Notes: generated from the sequence alone by a model not told the origin. A DNA stretch of 5,463 nucleotides from Opitutaceae bacterium (GCA_031254955.1 JAIRTK010000570.1:1-5463), one strand, 5' to 3'; shown: positions 1-5,363, counted from the stretch's first letter. Translations and numbers: made by a program.

Positions 1-1110
1 CCCCCCGCTCCCCCCGCCCCCGCGCCCCCCGCCGCCACCACCACCACCACCACCACCACCCCCGCGCCCGCCCCCGCCCCCCCCATCACATGGCACAACG
101 CCGCCCAAGCCCCCATCGAAGGCCGCGCCTGGAACGACACCCCCACCCCCTTCAACCGCCTCCCCGCGCGCGCCCAAAAAACCGTCACCAAAGCCATCTG
201 GCGACTCTCCCAAAACTCCGCCGGCCTCAACCTCCGCTTCCGCACCGACGCCCCCCAAATCCACGTCCGCCACACCGTCGCCAACGACCTCGTCAGCGCC
301 AACATGACCCCCATCGCCCGCAGCGGCCTCGACCTCTACGCCCGCGACCCCGCCGGCCACTGGCGCTGGGCCGCCGTCGCCCAACCCAACATCAAAACCA
401 ACGACAAACACCTCGAAAAAACCCTCCTCGACAACCCCGCCCCCGGCACCCGCGACTACCGCCTCTACCTCCCCCTCTACAACACCACCACCGCCCTCGA
501 AATCGGCGTCCCCCAAAACAGCGCCTTCACCTGGCTGCCCCCGCCCGCCCAAAAAACCATCCTCTACTACGGCACCTCCATCGCGCACGGCGCCTCCGCC
601 TCCCGCCCCGGCATGACCATCCCCGCCATCCTCGGACGCCGCCTCGACACCCCCGTCATCAACCTCGGCCTCTCCGGCAACGGCAAAATGGAACCCGCCA
701 TGGCCCGCCTCATCGCCGAAATCGACGCCGCCCTCTACATCCTCGACTGCCTCCCCAACATGAGCGCCCTCGCGCCCGACGAAATCTCCGCGCGCCTCGA
801 AAACACCCTCCGCCACCTCCGCAAAACCCACCCGCAAACCCCCATTATCCTCCTCGAAGACCGCACCTACGCCCACGCCTGGCTCTTCCCCCGCCTCCAA
901 GAAAAACACCAAAAAGCCCGCGCCGCCCAACGCGCCACCTACGAAAAACTCCTCGCCGAAGGCATGACCCGCATCACCTACATCGAAGGCGCCACCCTCT
1001 TCGGCGACGACGACGAAGGCATGATCGACGGCTCCCACCCCAACGAACTCGGCATCACCCGCCAAGTCGCCGCCATGCTCCCCGCCCTCCGCCGCGCCCT
1101 CGGCCAATAA
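1..1110 (+). CDS. SGNH/GDSL-family hydrolase (GxDLY N-domain plus Lipase_GDSL_3-type domain), 5'-partial
   Basis: The frame is open from base 1 to the TAA at 1108-1110 (369 codons), with no start codon before 304, so the true start lies upstream. The first 28 codons are a Pro/Ala/Thr linker (1-84), as often follows an export signal. A beta-rich N-terminal domain carries GLDLY (325-339), matching the GxDLY signature. The SGNH domain follows: block I YYGTSIAHG with the nucleophile Ser at 577-579, block II LGLSGNG with its Gly near 676, block III DCLPN with Asn at 757-759, and block V DGSH with Asp 1027-1029 and His 1036-1038. All four SGNH landmarks are therefore present, with GTS replacing GDS as is usual in this subfamily. 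Members are thought to be esterases or acetylesterases, often for polysaccharides; that role here is inference. An internal ATG at 304 would cut the N-terminal domain and is unlikely. Codon use is extreme: all 31 Lys, Glu and Gln codons from 304 on end in A. Confidence 0.9.
   Translation, partial: PPAPPAPAPPAATTTTTTTTPAPAPAPPITWHNAAQAPIEGRAWNDTPTPFNRLPARAQKTVTKAIWRLSQNSAGLNLRFRTDAPQIHVRHTVANDLVSANMTPIARSGLDLYARDPAGHWRWAAVAQPNIKTNDKHLEKTLLDNPAPGTRDYRLYLPLYNTTTALEIGVPQNSAFTWLPPPAQKTILYYGTSIAHGASASRPGMTIPAILGRRLDTPVINLGLSGNGKMEPAMARLIAEIDAALYILDCLPNMSALAPDEISARLENTLRHLRKTHPQTPIILLEDRTYAHAWLFPRLQEKHQKARAAQRATYEKLLAEGMTRITYIEGATLFGDDDEGMIDGSHPNELGITRQVAAMLPALRRALGQ
37..60 (+). repeat. (ACC)8 trinucleotide run inside coding sequence
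   Basis: Eight consecutive ACC codons encode Thr8 within the Pro/Ala/Thr linker of the SGNH hydrolase. The flanks (1-36 and 61-84) are Pro/Ala codons such as CCC, GCC and GCG. As an in-frame triplet microsatellite, slippage would change linker length without breaking the frame. Confidence 0.85.
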
Positions 1111-1160
1111 CCGAACCCACGCGTCCCCCCTCCTTTGAACCACCCAACGCTACCCAGCAG

Positions 1161-1252
1161 TAGCGCAGGGTTCCAAACCTGCTGACGGGCCGCAGGCCCG
1201 CCCCGAAACAAACCCGATTTTGAACAAAACAACAACCCGCCAGTCCACGTTA
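1161..1252 (+). repeat. 92-bp interspersed palindromic repeat, copy A (decayed)
   Basis: This stretch aligns without gaps to 5000-5091, with 75 of 92 positions identical by my count. The best conserved part is the first 40 bases, including the hairpin CGGGCC-gca-GGCCCG (1186-1200) and a CAGG..CCTG palindrome (1166-1181). The outer arms, which pair perfectly in the other copy, are degenerate here: TAGCGCAG at the left against CCACGTTA at the right. A small hairpin, CGCTAC with GTAGCG (1148-1153 and 1160-1165), overlaps the left end. It lies 37 bp after the SGNH stop codon, so the structure may also serve as a transcription end, but no T-run follows. Confidence 0.8.
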
Positions 1253-1256
1253 CTTA

Positions 1257-1463
1257 CTGATGTTACGCGGCGAGTCTTTTTTGGAGTGCGGTGACTTGTC
1301 ACCGCTTTTGACGGGCCGGCCCGCCGGCCCGCCGCGTTTTCCCCTGGGCTTCCCTCGGCAGGCGGGGCGGCGCGACCTGTCGCGCCGTCAAAAGCGGCGG
1401 GAGCCCGCCGCACTCCATAACAAGCCTCGCGGCGCGGACGGACGGGCAGGCGCGTAACATCAG
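1257..1463. mobile_element. Putative non-autonomous (MITE-like) element with 13-bp TIRs and 7-bp flanking direct repeats
   Basis: CTGATGTTACGCG (1257-1269) is the exact reverse complement of CGCGTAACATCAG (1451-1463). The heptamer TTACTTA directly abuts both ends in the same orientation (1250-1256 and 1464-1470), as expected of a target-site duplication. Inside the ends, GCGAG (1270-1274) is mirrored by CTCGC (1426-1430). The 207 bp hold no credible gene; the core is a set of nested palindromes (1283-1416). It would need a transposase in trans. One caution: the right end with its flank (1449-1470) matches 5102-5123 at 20 of 22 positions, and similarity continues past the heptamer, so TTACTTA could belong to the element rather than be a duplication. 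Confidence 0.6.
1283..1416. repeat. Large nested inverted repeat (core of the 1257-1463 element)
   Basis: Left arm 1283-1314 and right arm 1385-1416 are reverse complements over an outer 9 bp (GGAGTGCGG/CCGCACTCC) and an inner 13 bp (CCGCTTTTGACGG/CCGTCAAAAGCGG), 22 of 22 positions. The 10-base segments between them differ (TGACTTGTCA on the left, CGGGAGCCCG on the right), yet each forms its own palindrome: GCGGTGAC-tt-GTCACCGC (1288-1305) and GCGGCGGG-ag-CCCGCCGC (1394-1411). A third of the same 8-2-8 geometry, GGCGCGAC-ct-GTCGCGCC, is at 1369-1386, and CGGGCCGGCCCG is at 1312-1323. RNA from either strand would fold into a branched hairpin. It could act as a bidirectional transcription block between the SGNH gene and the downstream operon; this is inference. 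Confidence 0.85.
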
Positions 1464-1496
1464 TTACTTATTGAAAAAACACCCCCCCGACAATTC

Positions 1497-1535
1497 CCAC
1501 ACCCGATTCCCCCGCCAACTCCACACCCGATTCCC
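1497..1535 (+). repeat. 15-bp direct repeat abutting the oxidoreductase start codon
   Basis: CCACACCCGATTCCC occurs at 1497-1511 and again at 1521-1535, a 24-bp period. The second copy ends at the base before the ATG at 1536. There is no Shine-Dalgarno-like purine run in this leader. The pair may be a recent local duplication of the 5' untranslated region, or two sites for a regulator; nothing further can be told from the sequence. Confidence 0.7.
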
Positions 1536-2918
1536 ATGCCAACCATAACCCACCCACCCGTCCTCCCGCCCGTCCCCCCGCCCGCCGCGCCCACCCGCCG
1601 CGCCTTCCTCAAAACCGTCGGCCTCGCCTTCGCCGCCGCCCCCTTCGTCACCCGCAACCTCATGGCCGACCCGCCCACCGGACGCCTCCGCCACGCCGCC
1701 GTCGGCCTCTCCGGCATGGGCTGGCAAGACCTGCAACAAATCTCCAGTTGCGACCACCTCGAAATCGCCGCCCTGTGCGACGTGGACGCAACCCTCGCCG
1801 CCAAAGCGCGCGAAGCCTTCCCCGCCGCCCGCTTCTTCCGCGACTGGCGCGAAATGCTCGCGAAAATGGGCGGCACGCTCGACACCCTCAACATCTCCAC
1901 GCCCGACCACATGCACGCGCCCATCGCCGCCGCCGCCATGAACCTGGGCCTCCACGCCTACGTGGAAAAACCCCTCGCGCACGAACTGCATGAAGCCCGC
2001 CGGATGCGCGAAATCGCCCGCGCGAAAAAACGCGTCACCCAAATGGGCATCCAAATCCACTCCAACGCCCACTACCGCACCGCCGCGCGCACACTGCGCG
2101 AAGGCGCCATCGGCAAAGTCCGCGAAGTGCACTCCTGGTGCTACAAAACCTGGGGCGACGCCGCGCCCGCGCCCAAGCGCGCCGACCCCGTGCCGGACGG
2201 ACTTGACTGGGACGGATGGCTCGGCGTGTGCGCCGCCCGCCCCTACATCGGCGACAAATATTACCACCCCGGCAACTGGCGCAAACGCCTCGACTTCGGC
2301 ACCGGCACCCTCGGCGACATGGCCTGCCACATCTTCGACCCCGTCTTTGACGGCCTCGACCTCGCCGCCCCCGTCTCCGTGCGCTCCGACGGCGCCGCGC
2401 CCGCCCACGGCAACTGGGCGCTCGACGCCCGCGTCCGCTACACCTTCGCCGGCACCCCCTTCACCTCCGGCGACACGCTGAACCTCTTCTGGTATGACGG
2501 CTCCAACCACCCGCCCGCGGAAGTCACCGCCCTCGTCGAACTCGACAAACTGAAAGACAACAAACTGCCCGGACAAGGCTCCCTCTTCATCGGCGAAAAA
2601 GGCGTGCTCCTGCTGCCGCACGTCTCGCGCCTCGCCCTCTTCCCCACCGCGAACTTCAAAGACTTCCAGTTGCCCCGCGTCGCCGGCGCCAATCACTGGA
2701 AACAATTCGTCGAAGCATGCCGAGGAAACGGCCGCACCACCGCGGATTTCGATTACGCCGGTCCGCTCACCGAAGCCGTGCTCCTCGGCGGCATCGCCGC
2801 GCGCTTCCCCAAAACCACGCTCAAATGGGACAGCGCCGCGCTGAAGTTTGACCTCAAAGCCGCTGACAAACTGGTTCGCCGCCACTACCGCAAAGGCTGG
2901 GAAATCGCCGGCCTATGA
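1536..2918 (+). CDS. Tat-exported Gfo/Idh/MocA-family oxidoreductase
   Basis: A 460-aa protein. A Pro-rich leader is followed by a twin-arginine motif, TRRAFLK (residues 20-26, RR at 21-22), and a hydrophobic Ala/Phe stretch to about residue 39, indicating Tat export with the cofactor already folded in. The Rossmann domain starts at AAVGLSGMGWQD (54-65, a nucleotide-binding turn), with CDVD (81-84) at the end of the second strand and the family hallmark EKPL (144-147). The substrate domain has GTGTLGDMACHIFDPVF (255-271, His265) and ends in the bacterial-type C-terminal region ANHWKQFVEA ... DYAGPLTEAVLLG. Members are NAD(P)-dependent sugar or glycoside dehydrogenases; exported ones often hold the cofactor tightly and can act in 3-keto-sugar routes. 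The substrate here is unknown. The ATG at 1536 is chosen because it places RR correctly; no ribosome-binding site is visible. The stop overlaps the next start (ATGA). Confidence 0.93.
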   Translation: MPTITHPPVLPPVPPPAAPTRRAFLKTVGLAFAAAPFVTRNLMADPPTGRLRHAAVGLSGMGWQDLQQISSCDHLEIAALCDVDATLAAKAREAFPAARFFRDWREMLAKMGGTLDTLNISTPDHMHAPIAAAAMNLGLHAYVEKPLAHELHEARRMREIARAKKRVTQMGIQIHSNAHYRTAARTLREGAIGKVREVHSWCYKTWGDAAPAPKRADPVPDGLDWDGWLGVCAARPYIGDKYYHPGNWRKRLDFGTGTLGDMACHIFDPVFDGLDLAAPVSVRSDGAAPAHGNWALDARVRYTFAGTPFTSGDTLNLFWYDGSNHPPAEVTALVELDKLKDNKLPGQGSLFIGEKGVLLLPHVSRLALFPTANFKDFQLPRVAGANHWKQFVEACRGNGRTTADFDYAGPLTEAVLLGGIAARFPKTTLKWDSAALKFDLKAADKLVRRHYRKGWEIAGL

Positions 2919-4054
2919 GGCCTCCAAGAGTGCCGCCCCCCGCGCTCACCGCGCCCCGCCCCGCGAAACTCCCGCGCGCACGCGGCGCCCCGCCCCGCCG
3001 CCGCCGCCGCGTGTGCGTGTTATTCGCGCTGCCTTTCTCATGGCTCATCGCGACGCTCCTGCCGTTGCCTGCGCAACACCCTCCCGTCCCTCCTCCAGTC
3101 CCCGCCGCCCCTCCCGCCGCCGCTCCCGCCGCCGCGCACCCCGCCGACCAAGTTCACGAGCAAGGCCGCATCCGCGTGTTCTACCAGACTTCAGGCCACC
3201 ATGCCGTTGACGCCGGCGACGCCAATGCCAACGGCGTGCCCGACCGCGTCGAGGACGTGCTCACCCAAGCCCTCGCCGCGCAAAAGCTATGGATCGAGGC
3301 GCTTGGCTTTCCCGACCCGCTCGCCTCCCCGCGCTTCGCCGGCGCAAACCGCATCCACATCTACCTGCGCCACCGCGCCGACTTGCCGACCAGAAGGGAT
3401 CGCGAAAACAAAAGCCCCCGCGCACTCAACGGCAAAGCCTACTCCGCCGTCGCGCGACACCGCCTCGACGGCGACCCGCCCGGCTCCGGCTGCCTGCAAA
3501 TCAGAATCTCCTCTTCCATCCGGGCCTCCCGAGGCCAGACCATCGCGCACGAATACTTCCACCTCATCCAATACGGCGCCTTTTGGTTCAGGCCCGCATG
3601 GCTGCTCGAAGGCACTGCCCGCTGGTCGGAAAAAGGCCTCGGGGAAGGCGCGCTCGGACCGCTCGGCGCATTCGAGGTCTGGCCCCCGCGCGAGGAGGAA
3701 ATCGCGGTGCTTTCCCGGCTGGACTATTCCGCGGCGCCCGTCTTTTGGAACCCGCTCGTCCACTCGCTCGAAACCGGCGGCGACGCCCCCCTGCCCGACA
3801 ACGCCGCCATCCGCGAACTGCAAACCTGGCGCTACACCGACGGCCAACCCGTGCTGAAAGACCCCCGGCTCACCGGCTGGCGTTTCATGCGCCGCCTCTT
3901 CGCCGAATTGTCCGCCGCCGGCGACGCCGCCCTGCGCGAGGAAGGCTACACGAAATGGACCCTCGCCAACCAACGCTCCCCGCGCAACGATCCCCACATC
4001 CTCCGCGCCATCGGACGCGCCCTCGGGCCGGACGCCGGCAACCCCGGCCAGTGA
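2915..4054 (+). CDS. Putative secreted HExxH zinc metallopeptidase
   Basis: A 379-aa protein. An Arg-rich n-region (RRRRR, 28-32) precedes a hydrophobic segment (33-51) ending LPAQ, a probable signal peptide, then a Pro/Ala linker (55-77). Next come RIRVFYQTSG (85-94) and an acidic DANANGVPDRVED (102-114), a calcium-loop-like stretch that in my recollection marks the MXAN_6640-type putative metalloproteases. The catalytic motif is HEYFH (212-216) in TIAHEYFHLIQYG, followed by WLLEGTARWSE, where E232 is the likely third zinc ligand and E213 the general base. I see no C-terminal sorting domain. The ATG at 2915 overlaps the previous TGA by four bases, suggesting translational coupling; it gives a long 32-residue n-region, so a later start such as a GTG (Val33 or Val35) is possible. 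No substrate can be inferred; a non-catalytic role is possible but the zinc residues look complete. Confidence 0.8.
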   Translation: MRPPRVPPPALTAPRPAKLPRARGAPPRRRRRVCVLFALPFSWLIATLLPLPAQHPPVPPPVPAAPPAAAPAAAHPADQVHEQGRIRVFYQTSGHHAVDAGDANANGVPDRVEDVLTQALAAQKLWIEALGFPDPLASPRFAGANRIHIYLRHRADLPTRRDRENKSPRALNGKAYSAVARHRLDGDPPGSGCLQIRISSSIRASRGQTIAHEYFHLIQYGAFWFRPAWLLEGTARWSEKGLGEGALGPLGAFEVWPPREEEIAVLSRLDYSAAPVFWNPLVHSLETGGDAPLPDNAAIRELQTWRYTDGQPVLKDPRLTGWRFMRRLFAELSAAGDAALREEGYTKWTLANQRSPRNDPHILRAIGRALGPDAGNPGQ

Positions 4055-4092
4055 TTCCCCCCGCCCTCCCCTTCCCTCCCGCACAACCCGCC

Positions 4093-4977
4093 ATGACAAC
4101 ACCCGCCGCCGCCACCGCTACCGCTGCCGCCACCACCATCGCCTCCCGCCTCGCGGTCTGCACCTGGTCGCTCGAACCGGCCAACGCGCGCGACCTGCTC
4201 GACAAACTTGCCGCCGTCGGCCTCGCCCGCATCCAGCTCGCCCTTGACCCGCTGAACGAAGCCCCCGAAGCATGGGCCGATGTCGCCGCCCTGATCGCGC
4301 AAAACAACATCACGCCCCTCTCCGGCATGGTGCGCTGCCTCGGCGAGGATTACACCACCCTCGAAAGCATCCGCCGGACCGGCGGCATCGCGCCCGACGC
4401 GACCTGGGGGCAAAACCTCGAAAACTTCCGCCGGTGCGCCGCGATAGCCGCGAACCTGCGCCTGCCGCTCGTCACGCTCCACGCCGGCTTCCTCCCGCAC
4501 AAAGCCGCAGGCCCCGGCTACGAAAAAATGCTCGGACGCCTGCAAACCGTCGCCGACCTCTTCGCCCGCGAATCCATCGCGCTCGGCCTCGAAACCGGAC
4601 AGGAAACCGCCGCCGAACTGGCCGATTTCCTAAAAACGCTCAACCACCCCGGCGTCGGCGTGAACTTCGATCCCGCCAACATGATTCTCTACGGCAAAGG
4701 CGACCCCGTGGACGCCGTGCGCGTGCTCGCCCCGTGGCTGCGGCAGGTGCATGTCAAGGACGCCACCCGCGCCACGACCCCCGGCGAGTGGGGCGAGGAA
4801 GTCCCGGTCGGGCGCGGCCACGTGGACTGGCCGGGATTTCTCGCGGCGCTCCGCGAGGCGGGCTACCGCGGCGAGCTTGTGATCGAACGCGAAGCCGGGA
4901 CGCAACGCATCGCCGACATCCGCGCCGCGCGTATTTTTCTGGAAACCACCCGCGCCCACACAAATTTTCCAACTTAA
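4093..4977 (+). CDS. Sugar phosphate isomerase/epimerase-like TIM barrel protein
   Basis: A 294-aa protein, normal length for the xylose isomerase-like/AP-endonuclease-2 fold. After an Ala/Thr tail (2-15), the barrel begins at RLAVCTWSL. Candidate metal and catalytic residues fall where the family has them: His130 in TLHAGF, Glu167 in LGLETGQE, Asp193 in NFDPANM, His220 in VHVKD and Glu265 in LVIERE. GRGHVDWPGFL and AGYRGELVIERE are typical of the C-terminal strands. Relatives isomerise or epimerise sugars, or act on 3-keto-glycosides, with a divalent metal in the cytoplasm; there is no signal peptide. The start is the only ATG between the preceding stop and the barrel; no Shine-Dalgarno is seen. 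It lies 38 bp after the metallopeptidase gene, probably in the same operon, and most likely works with the oxidoreductase encoded at 1536. The TAA stop is part of a heptamer, AACTTAA, repeated 140 bp downstream. Confidence 0.9.
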   Translation: MTTPAAATATAAATTIASRLAVCTWSLEPANARDLLDKLAAVGLARIQLALDPLNEAPEAWADVAALIAQNNITPLSGMVRCLGEDYTTLESIRRTGGIAPDATWGQNLENFRRCAAIAANLRLPLVTLHAGFLPHKAAGPGYEKMLGRLQTVADLFARESIALGLETGQETAAELADFLKTLNHPGVGVNFDPANMILYGKGDPVDAVRVLAPWLRQVHVKDATRATTPGEWGEEVPVGRGHVDWPGFLAALREAGYRGELVIEREAGTQRIADIRAARIFLETTRAHTNFPT

Positions 4978-5117
4978 CCGAGATGAAGCGCCTCCGTCGT
5001 AGCGCAGGTTTCCAAACCTGCTGACGGGCCGAAGGCCCGCCCGGAAGCAGACTGGGTTTCGAGCGAAGCGACAGCCCGCCAGTCTGCGCTACGACCGAGG
5101 CGGCGCGTAACAGCAGT
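4978..5117. mobile_element. Second possible palindromic element, abutting the TIM-barrel stop codon
   Basis: The heptamer AACTTAA occurs at 4971-4977 and 5118-5124, flanking 140 bp of non-coding palindromic DNA. The right end GCGTAACAGCAG (5105-5116) matches the right end of the 1257-1463 element (GCGTAACATCAG) with one change. The left end (4978-4991) only loosely mirrors it, sharing GATG and GCGC, so the terminal inverted repeat is degenerate or the left boundary is elsewhere. The core is the intact 92-bp repeat at 5000-5091. Placement directly after the stop means the left heptamer supplies the TAA. It could equally be a structured 3' end of the operon transcript. Confidence 0.4.
4989..5102. 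repeat. Interspersed palindromic repeat, copy B (intact; 92-bp core 5000-5091)
   Basis: The arms at 4989-5007 and 5084-5102 are reverse complements at 18 of 19 positions; the inner 12 bp, GTCGTAGCGCAG/CTGCGCTACGAC (4996-5007 and 5084-5095), are perfect. Nested inside are CAGGTTT-cc-AAACCTG (5005-5020), CGGGCC-gaa-GGCCCG (5025-5039) and CAGACTGG/CCAGTCTG (5048-5055 and 5079-5086). The small palindromes overlap the outer arms, so a single long stem and a multi-hairpin form are mutually exclusive at their junctions. The 5000-5091 core is 75/92 identical to 1161-1252. No T-run follows, but the fold is strong enough to stop or protect the operon transcript; that is inference. Confidence 0.85.
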
Positions 5118-5139
5118 AACTTAATAGAAACACCGCCCA

Positions 5140-5153
5140 AAAAAATATTTTTT
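5140..5153. other. 14-bp A/T palindrome
   Basis: AAAAAATATTTTTT is a perfect palindrome in otherwise GC-rich DNA, 16 bp after the second AACTTAA heptamer. It could be an easily melted site, a bent-DNA or protein-binding site, or part of a promoter for a gene beyond the window. No paired -35 and -10 boxes are convincing. It is reported as structure only. Confidence 0.5.
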
Positions 5154-5154
5154 A

Positions 5155-5181
5155 ACCGCAAAGGACGCAAAGACCGCGAAG
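5155..5181 (+). repeat. 9-bp tandem repeat, three units of RMCGCRAAG type
   Basis: Three adjacent 9-mers: ACCGCAAAG (5155-5163), GACGCAAAG (5164-5172) and ACCGCGAAG (5173-5181). Similar CGCAAAG-type tandem strings are, from memory, a common intergenic repeat in several bacterial phyla, but I cannot verify copy number here. There is no coding signal. Confidence 0.65.
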
Positions 5182-5208
5182 ACAAAAAACCCTCATCAAG
5201 CTTTTTAA

Positions 5209-5225
5209 TAACTAACTGATGTCAC
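5209..5225 (+). repeat. Possible third copy of the CTGATG-type element end
   Basis: TAACTAA (5209-5215) is followed directly by CTGATGTCAC (5216-5225). This resembles TTACTTA plus CTGATGTTAC at 1250-1266, in the same orientation (left end), with three differences in 17 bases. If it is a left terminus, the matching right end would lie beyond the window or is lost. Chance is possible for so short a match. Confidence 0.35.
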
Positions 5226-5304
5226 TCTCCCATCCCTCGTCCCTCATCTCTTATCCACCATCCCTCATCCCCTCCATCCCCATCACCCATCCCCTCATCC
5301 ACGC

Positions 5305-5363
5305 GTCCATAGTCCATTGCGTCCATTGCGTCCATTGAGTCCATTACGTCCATAGTCCATTAC
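5305..5363 (+). repeat. GTCCATTRC 9-bp tandem array
   Basis: Seven units begin with GTCCAT. Five are 9-mers: GTCCATTGC (5312, 5321), GTCCATTGA (5330) and GTCCATTAC (5339, 5355). Two are short 7-mers, GTCCATA (5305, 5348), giving the order short-9-9-9-9-short-9. There are no spacers, so this is not CRISPR. The 9-bp period with 7-bp interruptions does not keep a 3-fold coding frame, and stops are present. Possible roles are slippage-generated junk DNA or an array of protein-binding sites. Confidence 0.85.

Noticed and set aside
90..1163. A 357-codon + strand frame overlapping the SGNH gene
   Set aside because: The translation is almost only Arg, Pro and His with no domain signal, a frame shadow of C-rich codons; the overlapping frame carries all SGNH catalytic motifs.
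978..1235. Reverse-strand peptides with a shared ARQQVWxPAL string here and near 5010-5050
   Set aside because: The shared peptide is only the 92-bp repeat translated on its reverse strand; the rest of the two frames has nothing in common.
1260..1457. A 65-codon + strand frame across the inverted-repeat core
   Set aside because: It lies wholly within hairpin DNA, and the open frame is explained by GC-rich palindromes. No ribosome-binding site or recognisable domain.
1471..1494. TTGAAA and GACAAT as a -35/-10 promoter for the operon
   Set aside because: The spacing is only 12 bp and the -10 match is poor, well outside normal sigma-70 geometry. A promoter here is likely but cannot be placed.
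1464..2885. A long open frame on the - strand, 473 codons, antisense to the oxidoreductase
   Set aside because: It is the mirror of a well-supported gene. Its Gly/Val/Ala/Glu-rich, motif-free translation is what C-ending codons produce on the opposite strand.
3289..4092. An upstream extension of the TIM-barrel frame to an ATG at 3289
   Set aside because: This part is an Arg/Pro-rich shadow of the metallopeptidase gene. The barrel fold starts just after the ATG at 4093, which gives a normal family length.
5219..5338. Small gene from ATG 5219 to TGA 5336-5338
   Set aside because: Thirty-nine codons of Ser/Pro/Ile/His simple sequence running into a tandem array, with no ribosome-binding site; the ATG is part of the CTGATG repeat end.
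5305..5363. CRISPR array
   Set aside because: The units are head-to-tail 9-mers with no unique spacers and no cas genes nearby.
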